From positions 1 through 51,461 of the forward strand of contig UQXO01000010.1 of the NCBI GenBank assembly GCA_900545005.1: a stretch of DNA of 51,461 nt. The letters run 5' to 3'. This document shows positions 35,317-44,448 of this stretch, in pieces; within the stretch, counting starts at the first letter, position 1; each line of letters starts with the position of its first letter. The notes under the pieces were generated by a model, which saw nothing but the letters and a program-made list of their open reading frames with translations, did no database searches and was not told the DNA's origin. This DNA is from an uncultured Mycoplasmatota bacterium (GTDB lineage: Bacteria; Bacillota_I; Bacilli_A; RF39; UBA660). A program made the translations under genes and the position numbers.

Positions 35317-36183
35317 TTAATTTTCCTTCTTTTTGGACCTCTTAAGGCTTAAACCAACATCCTCATTAGCATCAAAATCATTTCTAATCGCATCAACGAC
35401 TAAACTTTCATATTGGTGATTTAACTCTTCTTGTCTAGCCAAATTTTTTATTTTTCCATCGACTTTTGCTTCAATTGCATAAACTTTCTTCATTAGATTT
35501 TGTTTAGTAGCTAAATCTAGCTTTGTCCATTCGAGATTATTATCCCGATAATTTTCAGCTATCATTCTTAAGTCATATAAATCTTGTGAATATTGGGGAT
35601 ATTTATTACTCAAAATTTTCTTAATAATTCGATTAATTTCTAAGTAAAAAGCATCTTCTTTCACTTTTGTTTCTTCCTTAGTTGCCTCGAGCTCACATGA
35701 TTGTTTTATTGGCTTTTCCTTGGTTTTTATGATTTCTTTTTCTAAATTAACTTTTAACTTTTTAATAAATTTATCAACTTGGTGATTAATAAAGACCTCA
35801 GTAAGTTTTAAATTCAATTTTAATAAGAAGGGCATAGTCGGTCCAAAAATCGTAAGCATCGCAATAACACTGAAAGCTGCCTCGGCTGTTTCAAGGTATA
35901 GAAAACACCCAACTAGTGTCATAGTCATTAAAAGAAAACTAATTATGGCGGTGATGATGATGACTTTAATTAGTTCGGGTAGATTTTTATCATATAAAGC
36001 CTCTTTAAAATCCTTTTGATACCATTTTTCATTATTAAGCATATTCTTATAACAGATCTTAGCATCATCAATATTATAGATTTTACCTGTACTAAGATAT
36101 TCCTTGATAACTTCCCATTCTAGATCGCTAGCCTTATTATTTTCTCTAATTTTATTTAATTTCTTTGCTGTTAGTAGTTCCAT
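35317..36183 (-). CDS. Membrane protein of unknown function with charged coiled regions
   Basis: The product has 288 aa. Residues 1-65 are charged and helical and contain the 'YLSTGKIYNIDDAK' element also found in the broken ORF downstream. Two hydrophobic helices lie near 72-94 and 101-120. The long C-terminal part is Lys/Glu rich and helical. There is no signal peptide and no known motif. The start has GAGGAAAAATT upstream. It is probably the first gene of a short minus-strand unit with the 35151-35291 ORF. Confidence 0.6.
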   Translation of the reverse strand: MELLTAKKLNKIRENNKASDLEWEVIKEYLSTGKIYNIDDAKICYKNMLNNEKWYQKDFKEALYDKNLPELIKVIIITAIISFLLMTMTLVGCFLYLETAEAAFSVIAMLTIFGPTMPFLLKLNLKLTEVFINHQVDKFIKKLKVNLEKEIIKTKEKPIKQSCELEATKEETKVKEDAFYLEINRIIKKILSNKYPQYSQDLYDLRMIAENYRDNNLEWTKLDLATKQNLMKKVYAIEAKVDGKIKNLARQEELNHQYESLVVDAIRNDFDANEDVGLSLKRSKKKEN

Positions 36184-36510
36184 AATTTTTCCTCTTCTTT
36201 GTATGTAATATCATACGCTAAATGCCTTACTCAGTCAATGAATTTACTATTTACAAGTATGAATTTTCTCTTTTTTTCAAGGAAAAATTATGCTACTATA
36301 TACTTAAGATTATATACTTCTAAGAATTTTTTTCTTATTATATTATAGCCTCCTTTAAGACCATTTTTCCTTTTAGAAAACCTTCAAAAATCTAAAAGAA
36401 AATAGGGTTTTTATGATTAATATTATCCTATAATTTATTTAAGATATTAATATTGACAAATGTTTGTAAATTGATGTTTTTTTAAGTATCTTTCTTAGAC
36501 GGGGTGTGGT
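36184..36510. other. Intergenic region between divergent genes
   Basis: It holds no ORF of note. A long imperfect hairpin at 36366-36402 (TTTCCTTTTAGA against TCTAAAAGAAA with one mismatch) has no proper T-tract on either strand, so it is not a clear terminator. TATAAT at 36429-36434 and TTGACA at 36453-36458 are possible promoter parts for the deacetylase gene, but no well-spaced pair is evident. Confidence 0.4.
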
Positions 36511-36537
36511 ATGATTAACCTGATTAGAGGTTATATT

Positions 36538-37956
36538 ATGAAAACAATAAGAAGAAAACGAAGAAGATTATCTAAACAGACGAAGATTTTTCTTTCTTTT
36601 ACTATTTTAGTCTTAGGACTTATTGGACTTTGTTTATTTAGTTATCCTAAGCTAGATTTAAAAGCCGAAGAGATTGATATTGGTCTTGATGAAGATTTTA
36701 ATTATAAGAATTATGTGGCTACTATATGGAATAAGGATGTTACCAATAAAGTATCGGTTAGTGGAGAGGTTCAAAAGACATTAGGAACTTACTATGTGAC
36801 TTATAGTATTAATAATGGCCCTTTTAAGACATCAAAAGTTTTAAAGGTAAATGTTAAAGATAAGATTAGTCCCATAATTAGTTTAAAAGGAGATACTGAG
36901 ATTAAACTTTGTAAAATGGAAGACTATATCGAGGCTGGCTATACAGCAACTGACAATTTAGATGGTGATCTTACTGATAAAGTAGAAGTTACAAAGACTA
37001 ATGATTATGTCTATTATAAGGTTAGTGATAGCTATGGCAATGAAACTTCAATTGGTCGCAAAATTATTATTGAAGATGATGAGTCACCTGTTATAAATTT
37101 AAAGGGAAATAAAGAAGTCTATCTTTTACTTAATCATGATTATGAGGAACCAGGGTTTACCGCCACGGATAATTGTCTTGGTGATTTGACTAGTAAGGTC
37201 AAAGTCGAAAATAATATTGATAAGACTAAAACGGGTACTTATGAAGTTTCCTATACTGTTAGTGATAATAAGACTACAACTACAGTTAAAAGAACCGTTT
37301 ATGTGGTTGAAGATAGTAATATCAAGGGTGTTATTTATTTAACTTTTGATGATGGTCCCGGAGCTTATACTAATAAAATCCTGGATATTTTAAAGAAATA
37401 TGATATTAAAGCTACTTTCTTTGTAACTAATGGCGGGGCAGATAGTGATATCTTAAGAGAGTATAATGAAGGACATACGATAGGACTTCATACAGCTACC
37501 CATAACTATGACATCTATAAATCAGTTGAATCTTATTTTGATGACTTAAATAAAGTTCAAGATCGGGTTACCCGAATTACGGGGACTAAAGCTAAATATA
37601 TTCGCTTTCCCGGAGGAAGTTCTAATACTATTTCCCGTAGTAGATGTAAAGGTATTATGACTACTTTGACTAGTAAAGTTAAAGAAGAAGGGTATCGTTA
37701 TTATGATTGGAATAGTTTAGTTGAAGATGCTGGGGCTTGTGCGAGTAGAAAAGTTAATGATAAGAATGCTTGTGTTCTTAAATACTTTAAAAATACTATT
37801 TCGTATAATAAAATTAATGTTGTTTTACTTCATGATATCAAATCTTATACGGCTGATTCTTTAGAAAATATGATTATTTATGCGAAGAATAATGGTTATA
37901 CCTTTAAAGCTATAGATGATAGTACGCCAGAGATTCATCAACACGTTAATAATTAG
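36538..37956 (+). CDS. Polysaccharide deacetylase with two Ig-like DUF5011 modules
   Basis: From ATG 36538 (AGAGG upstream) the product has 472 aa. An ATG at 36511 with GGGGTGTGG before it is an equally possible start and adds nine residues. A basic cytoplasmic tail and one membrane helix (about 16-34) anchor it outside. Two DUF5011/Ig-like modules follow ('ISLKGDTEIKL…EAGYTATDN', 'INLKGNKEVYL…EPGFTATDN'). The NodB domain has TFDDGP (269-274), the metal His pair in HTATHNYD, and RFPGGSS. It would deacetylate peptidoglycan or another wall glycan, typically giving lysozyme resistance. The exact substrate is unknown. The hemW-like gene follows by 9 bp. Confidence 0.9.
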   Translation: MKTIRRKRRRLSKQTKIFLSFTILVLGLIGLCLFSYPKLDLKAEEIDIGLDEDFNYKNYVATIWNKDVTNKVSVSGEVQKTLGTYYVTYSINNGPFKTSKVLKVNVKDKISPIISLKGDTEIKLCKMEDYIEAGYTATDNLDGDLTDKVEVTKTNDYVYYKVSDSYGNETSIGRKIIIEDDESPVINLKGNKEVYLLLNHDYEEPGFTATDNCLGDLTSKVKVENNIDKTKTGTYEVSYTVSDNKTTTTVKRTVYVVEDSNIKGVIYLTFDDGPGAYTNKILDILKKYDIKATFFVTNGGADSDILREYNEGHTIGLHTATHNYDIYKSVESYFDDLNKVQDRVTRITGTKAKYIRFPGGSSNTISRSRCKGIMTTLTSKVKEEGYRYYDWNSLVEDAGACASRKVNDKNACVLKYFKNTISYNKINVVLLHDIKSYTADSLENMIIYAKNNGYTFKAIDDSTPEIHQHVNN

Positions 37957-37965
37957 GGAGGTTTT

Positions 37966-39054
37966 ATGCACGCCGCTTATATCCATATACCTTTTTGTAG
38001 GTCCATTTGTACTTATTGTGACTTTTGTAAGGTTTATTACCAACCAACTTTAGCAAGTAAATATTTAAAAGCTTTAGAAGAGGAAATCTTAAGTCAATAT
38101 AATAATGAGGTTTTAAAGACTATTTATATTGGGGGAGGAACACCATCTAGTCTTTCCTTAGATCATCTTAATTACTTATTTATTATCCTAAAAGTCTTTA
38201 AAAAATCTAGAAATTGTGAGGTTACTTTTGAATGTAATATTGAAGATATTACCGAAGAAAAGCTTCATCTTTTAAAAGAAAATGGTGTTAATCGTTTAAG
38301 TATTGGAATAGAATCTTTTAATAAGAAGAACTTAGAGATTATGCAAAGACATGCTGATTTTAAAGATGCTAAAGAAAAGATTAAACTTTGTCGAAAATTA
38401 GGCTTTTCTAATATTAATGTTGATCTTATATACGCTTTACCTAAAGAGTCAATGTGGACTTTAAGAAGAGATATCCATAAGATTCTAAAGTTAGAAGTAG
38501 AGCATATCAGTACTTATTCTCTTATCCTTGAAAAGAATACTATTCTTTATAATCAAGGAGTAAAAAATATTAATGAAGAAAAAGATGCTAAGATGTATAA
38601 CTACATTGTAAATACCCTAAAAAAGAATGGTTATCATCATTATGAAGTGTCTAATTTTGCGAGAAGTGGCTATGAATCTCTTCATAATAAGACTTATTGG
38701 TATAATGAAGAATACTATGGCTTTGGGTGTGGAGCTTCTGGCTACATTGGTAATATTCGTTATGAAAATACAAGAAGTATCCTAAAATACATCGCTGGTA
38801 ATTATACCTTAAACCGTAATCTTTTAAGTAAACAAGATGAAATGGATAATGAGATAATGTTGGGACTGCGACTTTTAGAAGGACTTGATACGAAGAAATT
38901 TCTAAAGAAATATAAAATATCAATTGAAGAGGCTTATCCTAATATAAAAAATTTACTTAAAGAAGGGTTATTAATCTTAGAAAGTGACTATTTAAAAATA
39001 CCAGAAAAATATATTTATATAATGGATAGTATTGTTTTAAAGATAGTATCCTAA
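37966..39054 (+). CDS. hemW: HemW-like radical SAM protein
   Basis: The product has 362 aa. The N-terminus 'YIHIPFCRSICTYCDFCK' has the CxxxCxxC Fe4S4 site (Cys11, 15, 18) and the extra Cys21 typical of HemW. It is followed by GGGTPSSL, 'RLSIGIESFN' and 'NVDLIYALPKES', then a HemN-type C-terminal domain ('YWYNEEYYGFGCGASGYI', 'LGLRLLEGLD'). HemW is a proposed heme chaperone and lacks coproporphyrinogen dehydrogenase activity. No other heme gene is in the window. The 9-bp spacing and GGGAGG suggest co-expression with the deacetylase. Confidence 0.9.
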   Translation: MHAAYIHIPFCRSICTYCDFCKVYYQPTLASKYLKALEEEILSQYNNEVLKTIYIGGGTPSSLSLDHLNYLFIILKVFKKSRNCEVTFECNIEDITEEKLHLLKENGVNRLSIGIESFNKKNLEIMQRHADFKDAKEKIKLCRKLGFSNINVDLIYALPKESMWTLRRDIHKILKLEVEHISTYSLILEKNTILYNQGVKNINEEKDAKMYNYIVNTLKKNGYHHYEVSNFARSGYESLHNKTYWYNEEYYGFGCGASGYIGNIRYENTRSILKYIAGNYTLNRNLLSKQDEMDNEIMLGLRLLEGLDTKKFLKKYKISIEEAYPNIKNLLKEGLLILESDYLKIPEKYIYIMDSIVLKIVS

Positions 39055-39072
39055 TAAAGAAAGAGTGAAATT

Positions 39073-40191
39073 ATGATAGGAAATTATACTTTAGCTATGC
39101 TATGTGAAAAATATGGTATAGATGCAACTAAAATAGTTAAGAAAAATAACAATGTATTAGACTTAGGGGAATATAGCAGGATTGATTATGTTTTAGATTA
39201 CTTGGTAAATGAATTAAAAATAGATGCTAGAAATATTGAAAAATGTCCGAGTATTTTGTATCGAAATGTTTTTCAAATTAAGAAAAATGTTCTATTTTTA
39301 AAATCTAAAGATATTTCTTTTTCAGATATTGAAACTTGTTTGCACGTTCTTACTACTGAGGTAGATGAATTAAAAAATACTTATAATTATGTTTTAGAAA
39401 ATTATGGTTTATCAGTTATTGAGAGGATTACATCTGTTTTATCTGTACCAGTAAGTATAATAAAAGATATTGAAAGTTTAAATATTGGCTTTGAAAATCC
39501 TTCAGATAATTTAGGAATTGCTGTTGGAATTGAATGGGGAAGTACTAACGTAGAAGAAATAGTTAAAATAATAAACAGTGAAGAATTTAAAGCTCATCCC
39601 GAATTATTTACATCAACAACTTTAGCCCACGCCAAGCTAGAAGATATTAAAGCAATAATAAACAGTGAAGAATTTAAGGCTCATCCTGAATTATTTACAT
39701 CGCAAACTTTAGCCCACGCCAAGCTAGAAGATATTAAAGCAATAATAAATAGTGAAGAATTTAAAGCCTATCCTGAATTATTTACATCTCAAACTTTAGC
39801 CCACGCTAAGCTAGAAGATATAAAAAAACTATTGCAAATGGATTTATGGAATAACTCAAAATATGCTAATCTTCTAACATCATCAATTGTTGCTAAATCT
39901 AAGCAAATGTTAAAAAAAATACCTATCTTAATTAAATTAGCTGAAAATTATGGATTTGAAGAATGTCTAAATACAAACTTTTTACTTCATTCTCCCAGTC
40001 AAAACTATGCTCTAATCAGATATTTAAAAGAAAATGATATACCTTTAACTATAAATGGTAAATTAAATTCTATATTTGGCTATCAACCCGGTGTCTTAAA
40101 GAAAAAATACAATATTGACTTAAATATTTTAATGGATAAGTATCCATTTAATGAACAAGAACTATATGAAAAGGAAGGCCTTAATATATGA
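39073..40191 (+). CDS. Alpha-helical protein with three near-identical 29-residue repeats
   Basis: The product has 372 aa and is soluble. Residues about 167-253 hold three tandem 29-aa copies of the type INSEEFKAHPELFTSxTLAHAK followed by LEDIKAI. The flanks look like more diverged helical repeats; the C-terminal 'SPSQNYALIRYLKENDIPLTING' recalls mTERF-like helix pairs but is not convincing. I recognise no family. Near identity of the copies at DNA level points to recent expansion. Its end overlaps the next gene by 4 bp (ATGA), so the two are coupled. It follows hemW by 18 bp. Confidence 0.6.
   Translation: MIGNYTLAMLCEKYGIDATKIVKKNNNVLDLGEYSRIDYVLDYLVNELKIDARNIEKCPSILYRNVFQIKKNVLFLKSKDISFSDIETCLHVLTTEVDELKNTYNYVLENYGLSVIERITSVLSVPVSIIKDIESLNIGFENPSDNLGIAVGIEWGSTNVEEIVKIINSEEFKAHPELFTSTTLAHAKLEDIKAIINSEEFKAHPELFTSQTLAHAKLEDIKAIINSEEFKAYPELFTSQTLAHAKLEDIKKLLQMDLWNNSKYANLLTSSIVAKSKQMLKKIPILIKLAENYGFEECLNTNFLLHSPSQNYALIRYLKENDIPLTINGKLNSIFGYQPGVLKKKYNIDLNILMDKYPFNEQELYEKEGLNI
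39571..39831 (+). repeat. Three tandem 87-bp repeats within a coding region
   Basis: Copies begin at 39571, 39658 and 39745 with ATAAACAGTGAAGAATTTAA or ATAAATAGTGAAGAATTTAA. They differ at only a few bases each, several of them synonymous. The unit is an exact 29 codons, so copy-number change keeps the frame. Confidence 0.9.
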
Positions 40192-40457
40192 CAGAAAATG
40201 ACATTAAAACATTAAAAGAAAATTTTGATGAGGATATGATAAAAGAACTTGATATGGAAAATGTTAAAATAATTATTGATTATTTATTAAGAAATAAAGT
40301 GTATTATGCTAAAGATTTATTATTAAATTCTCTAGATTTATTCTTATTAGATAGTAATATCTTTATTGAAAAATTTGAAAATTTAAAGATGAAATTAGGG
40401 GCAAATTACGTAGATAAATTAGGTGAAGATATGTCCTTAATTGAATTAATGTATTAA
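40188..40457 (+). CDS. Small helical hypothetical protein
   Basis: The product has 89 aa, acidic and predicted to be all helix ('DIKTLKENFDEDMIKELDMENVKIIIDYLLRNKV'). Its ATG overlaps the stop of the repeat protein (ATGA), and AAGGAAGG lies upstream in that gene. The pattern resembles one of the degenerate helical units of its neighbour, so it may be a partner or a split-off part. No known family. Confidence 0.55.
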   Translation: MTENDIKTLKENFDEDMIKELDMENVKIIIDYLLRNKVYYAKDLLLNSLDLFLLDSNIFIEKFENLKMKLGANYVDKLGEDMSLIELMY

Positions 40458-40462
40458 AATAG

Positions 40463-40489
40463 AAGAGTGTCTTAATGATACTTTTTTTT
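40463..40489 (+). terminator. Rho-independent terminator after the helical-repeat genes
   Basis: AAGAGTGTC pairs with GATACTTTT (two G-T pairs) around TTAAT and runs into eight T. Confidence 0.75.
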
Positions 40490-40532
40490 CATAAAATAAT
40501 CTTTCAAAGTATAAGATATTCTAGGTGATTTT

Positions 40533-41129
40533 ATGTTTATAGCCCATCGGGGTAAAGTAACAAACTTATCTAAAGAAAATACCTTAGAAGCCTTTATTGA
40601 TGCGATTAACGATCCTAAGTACTTAGGCTTTGAACTAGATATTAGAACTACTAAAGATAAAAGATTTGTTTGTATTCATGACTTCTTTTGGAAAAATAAT
40701 TTAATTAGTAAAACAGAGCAAAAAGACCTACCTAGTAGTATACCATTACTATCAAGCATCTTAAAACTAGATACGGATAAAATTATTTTAATTGAAATCA
40801 AAGAAAAAAATATAGATACCGAGGCTTTAAACTCTTTGTTAAATAAGTATGCCAATAAAAATATCTATGTGATGAGTTTTTATAATAGTACAATTAAGAA
40901 ACTTTTGAGCCTAGAACATCATTATAAATGTGGAGTCTTAAACTACCTTTTTAATAGCGAGTTATCCTACCAAGAATATGACTTTATTTGTCTATTAAAT
41001 AATACTTTGACAGAAGAATTAATTAATTATTTTACTAAGAGAAAGATAACTATTTTTAGTTATGGTCTTTTAAAGAATAGTCCAAAATTTTATGAAGATA
41101 TTTATTATATTATTGATAATAAAATCTAA
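40533..41129 (+). CDS. Glycerophosphodiester phosphodiesterase
   Basis: The product has 198 aa, shorter than the usual 240 or so, and cytoplasmic. GDPD residues are present: HRG (5-7), ENT, FELDIRTTKD, the catalytic His in CIHDF and the metal-site EIKEK. The C-terminal half of the barrel is shortened, and the usual late W/N motifs are weak. It would hydrolyse glycerophosphodiesters to glycerol-3-phosphate and an alcohol. AGGTGATTTT is the ribosome site. Confidence 0.85.
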   Translation: MFIAHRGKVTNLSKENTLEAFIDAINDPKYLGFELDIRTTKDKRFVCIHDFFWKNNLISKTEQKDLPSSIPLLSSILKLDTDKIILIEIKEKNIDTEALNSLLNKYANKNIYVMSFYNSTIKKLLSLEHHYKCGVLNYLFNSELSYQEYDFICLLNNTLTEELINYFTKRKITIFSYGLLKNSPKFYEDIYYIIDNKI

Positions 41130-41165
41130 AAATGCTAAAATTAACTTATAATATGAGGTGTAGAA

Positions 41166-43466
41166 ATGAAAAATGAAGATGAAAATATAAATACTCGTAG
41201 TTTAGATGACTTAAGTAATATTGATGATAATTATTCTGGTACGACCCAAGCTGATTTGGATGCCTTCTTTAAAGACCAACTAGATAATTCCGAAGAACCA
41301 GTAGAGTCGGAAGAAAATGATATCTTTAGTAATCTTCTTTTAGATGATGAAGATAACTCTTTACTAAAATCTTCTAAAGAAGAAGAAATCAAGGAAGAAA
41401 ATTCTCCTGATGAAGAACAACAAAGACCTAAAAAGACTAAAAAGTTAAGAAAACCCTTAACGAAAAAACAAAAGATTATTCTTATCGTTGCTGGGTGTCT
41501 TCTTCTTATTATTATCCTTAGTTTAATTATTTATCTAGTCTTACCAAAAGAAGAAGCATCTCCCGAGGAACCCAAGAATACTATTATGATTGATAATGGT
41601 AACTACCAATACCAAGATGGAACCTTAATCTTCTTAAATGACCAAAAGACTCAGATTGGGACTTATGAATGTGAAGAGAAAAATGAGACTCTTTGTTATG
41701 TAGCATATCTTGATAATGATTTGGATGATGTAAATACAACGAAGAATACTTATGAAGATAACAGTGCGGTTAAATTTAGAAGTCAAATATTTCATAATCG
41801 TTATGTTTTCTTAAAAGATGGTAGTGAGACCATTAAACTTTATGACATCTTAGAAAATAAAGTAATAAATGAATATAATGCTCTTAAATACTATGAGACT
41901 TTAGGTAGTGATTATGTTATCTTAAAGAATAATAATAATAAATACGGTTTAGTAGAAATTACCAGTAATGAGATAAAGACTATCATAGACTTTACTTATG
42001 ATAATTTAACTTCTCTAAGTAAGAAAGATAATATCTTAATAGCTAAAAAGAATAATAAATCTTATTTAATTAATTTAAATAATAAAGTCTTAACGAAGAG
42101 CACTTCCAAAGATATTTATGATTATAATGATAAATACTTAGTCTTAAAAGATAATAATAACTATTCTTTGATTAATTATAACAGTGAGACTATCTATGAG
42201 AATTATAACTATATTGGACTAGTAAATGATACTTATGTTAGTCTTGTTAGTGATGGTTATGTTTATATTAGAGACTATGAGAAGAATAAATACAATGAAG
42301 TAGGATTTAATCTCTATAATAGTAACTACAGTGGCTTAAATGTCTATGATAAAGATGGAGTAGAGAAGAGTAATTCTTATGCATATAAGACTACAATTAA
42401 TAATGATACGATGACTATTTTCATTAAGAATAATAATGATACCGAAGAAAAGAGTTTAAACTTAAGAGATGGAGCTGTATCAAAGAATATTGCTTACTAT
42501 AGTAATTTTGATGGTATCTTATACTTTTATAGTGATTTAGAGAAGAATAATTCCTTAGGAAGTTATCCTTGTACAAATAAAAATGACTTAACTAATAGTG
42601 ATATTCTAAGTAATTGTAAGATTGCTAGTAACTATTCTTTTGATGATAATTTCAAAAATAATAATAATGGCTTATTAGAAAGTGAAATCTTACCAATTGT
42701 TGATAATCGTTATGTCTTTATTAATGATGATATGAATGGTTCTGATGGAGAAGCTAAAGTCTATGATTTATATAAAAAGACTACTTTAGCAACTTATAAA
42801 CATATATCTGTTAATACCCATAATAATGCCCTAGAATTTGTTTCTAAACTAGATAATATTATCGTTAAGAATAAGAGTGATAAATTTGGGGTTATTAACG
42901 TTGATAGTAATGGCATTACTAAGACTTATGACTTTGTCTATGACCGAATGGAACGTCTAGGAGATTATATTGAAGTTGCTAAGAATAATAAATATCAAAT
43001 TCTCTTTAATAGTGATTCTTCAAGTATTTCTCTAAGCTCGAAGATATATGATTTCAGTGGAAAATATTTTGTTGTTAAGAATAATGAATCTTTTGATATT
43101 TATAGTGATGAAGGAAGCGATAATCCTAAAAAGATTACTGATAAGTCTTATAAAGTTATTAAATTAATTGGTGAGTCTTTATACTTAGGTATTGATAGTA
43201 CTAATAAAGTCCATGTGATGATGTTTGATAATAAAGAGATTACTAGTGAAGAGATAATCCTACCAGAAGAAACTAATATCTATAAATTATATAATATGGT
43301 AAGTTGTAGCATCAGTGGAAATAATATTATCCTTAATACTTATAATGCGAGTGGTGAAAAAATAAAAACCTATACTTTGACTTATCCAAGTAAAGATAAT
43401 AGTTCTAAAGATAATTCGAGTATTAAAGATATCATAGGAGAGATTTTCAATGCGACCAAAGAATAA
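41166..43466 (+). CDS. Membrane-anchored protein with WG-type (KWG-like) beta repeats
   Basis: The product has 766 aa. A very acidic cytoplasmic N-terminus (about 1-95) ends in a Lys/Arg run, followed by one transmembrane helix (about 103-125). The rest is extracellular and built from many repeats of the type 'YVFLKDG…IKLYDILENKVINEYNALKYYETLGSDYVILKNNNNKYGLVEI', two longer blocks being visible (about 140-430 and 440-745). This suggests WG-like repeats, perhaps beta-propellers. The function is unknown. It overlaps the next gene by 17 bp. Tyr, Asn, Lys and Asp dominate the composition. Confidence 0.6.
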   Translation: MKNEDENINTRSLDDLSNIDDNYSGTTQADLDAFFKDQLDNSEEPVESEENDIFSNLLLDDEDNSLLKSSKEEEIKEENSPDEEQQRPKKTKKLRKPLTKKQKIILIVAGCLLLIIILSLIIYLVLPKEEASPEEPKNTIMIDNGNYQYQDGTLIFLNDQKTQIGTYECEEKNETLCYVAYLDNDLDDVNTTKNTYEDNSAVKFRSQIFHNRYVFLKDGSETIKLYDILENKVINEYNALKYYETLGSDYVILKNNNNKYGLVEITSNEIKTIIDFTYDNLTSLSKKDNILIAKKNNKSYLINLNNKVLTKSTSKDIYDYNDKYLVLKDNNNYSLINYNSETIYENYNYIGLVNDTYVSLVSDGYVYIRDYEKNKYNEVGFNLYNSNYSGLNVYDKDGVEKSNSYAYKTTINNDTMTIFIKNNNDTEEKSLNLRDGAVSKNIAYYSNFDGILYFYSDLEKNNSLGSYPCTNKNDLTNSDILSNCKIASNYSFDDNFKNNNNGLLESEILPIVDNRYVFINDDMNGSDGEAKVYDLYKKTTLATYKHISVNTHNNALEFVSKLDNIIVKNKSDKFGVINVDSNGITKTYDFVYDRMERLGDYIEVAKNNKYQILFNSDSSSISLSSKIYDFSGKYFVVKNNESFDIYSDEGSDNPKKITDKSYKVIKLIGESLYLGIDSTNKVHVMMFDNKEITSEEIILPEETNIYKLYNMVSCSISGNNIILNTYNASGEKIKTYTLTYPSKDNSSKDNSSIKDIIGEIFNATKE

Positions 43467-44412
43467 TAAATTAACCCTTGTCCTAAGTATTATTATGACT
43501 ATTATCTTTCTTCCTTTAGCAGTTCTTAGTACCTATGGTCATATCTTATATCCTAATAAAGACGTAGAGTGTGATTTTACCCTAGTTGATGGATCTTGTT
43601 ATCCTTGCGAGAATCCTACGGGGTATTGTGGTTATGCTTATACGTATATTGCCGATAATAAGTATAGTCTTAATTACTATCAAGGGACCAATAAATATCT
43701 AACGACTAGTTCTGGATTTGTCTTTTTGATGGATAGTCCTAATCTTTTTGATAAGAATAATGTCCTAGTATATCCTAAAGTAACTATTTATAATACGAGT
43801 ACGAATAGTAAGATTAGTTTAAATGGTCTTAATAACTATGGAATAGGACTTAAAGATAATTATTATATAGGAATAGATGATACGGGTAAGTATAGTATCT
43901 ATTATATTAATCAAGTCATTAGAAGAAGCTTTGCTGATACCTATGACTTTATAGGAGTTGCTAATCACTTAGAAGATGGTAAATTGGATTCATCCCGCTT
44001 TGTTGCTTTATCTAATAATGAGTGGAAACTAATTGATGCTAGTAATAATAACTTGACTAAGAACTTCCAAGATGAGATTTACGATTATAGTAACTATGCC
44101 TTAGCCCTTCATAATTCTAAAGATGATAATTACTATTTAGCCGATTATGCCGGAAATAATATTCTAAATATGTATTTTGATAAAGTAGAATTCTATAAAA
44201 ATATTATTTTAGCTGTTAATAAAAGTACTCTTTATGTCTATGATAGTAAAACAAGTAAGACTCTAATGGAACCAATTAGTATGACTGATAATGATGCTTA
44301 CCGAGTAGTAGAAAATACTTCCTATATTGATTTATATGTTGATGATGTTGCTACTAGTAGAATCTATTATGATGGTCATTTAGAGACTATAAAAGAAAAT
44401 GAAGCAGAATAG
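43450..44412 (+). CDS. Membrane-anchored extracellular protein, related to the preceding gene
   Basis: The product has 320 aa. A short basic start and one membrane helix (about 10-30) are followed by an extracellular domain with four Cys close together ('CDFTLVDGSCYPCENPTGYCGYAY'), likely disulfide bonded. Beta repeats then resemble those of the upstream 766-aa protein ('NNYGIGLKDNYYIGIDDTGKYSIYYI'). Its start lies within the upstream gene, so translation is coupled. No family recognised. Confidence 0.6.
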   Translation: MRPKNNKLTLVLSIIMTIIFLPLAVLSTYGHILYPNKDVECDFTLVDGSCYPCENPTGYCGYAYTYIADNKYSLNYYQGTNKYLTTSSGFVFLMDSPNLFDKNNVLVYPKVTIYNTSTNSKISLNGLNNYGIGLKDNYYIGIDDTGKYSIYYINQVIRRSFADTYDFIGVANHLEDGKLDSSRFVALSNNEWKLIDASNNNLTKNFQDEIYDYSNYALALHNSKDDNYYLADYAGNNILNMYFDKVEFYKNIILAVNKSTLYVYDSKTSKTLMEPISMTDNDAYRVVENTSYIDLYVDDVATSRIYYDGHLETIKENEAE

Positions 44413-44448
44413 TTTAGCGATTATTCTGTTTCTTTTAAAGGAGTATCT

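Noticed and set aside
36366..36402. Long imperfect hairpin as a terminator or ncRNA
   Set aside because: It has one mismatch and no proper T-tract on either strand, and no gene runs into it.
37966..39054. Oxygen-independent coproporphyrinogen oxidase (HemN)
   Set aside because: The extra Cys and short length favour HemW, and no heme-synthesis gene is nearby.
39571..39831. Regular repeats that might be a CRISPR array
   Set aside because: The 87-bp units are contiguous, without unique spacers, and are in frame inside a coding region.
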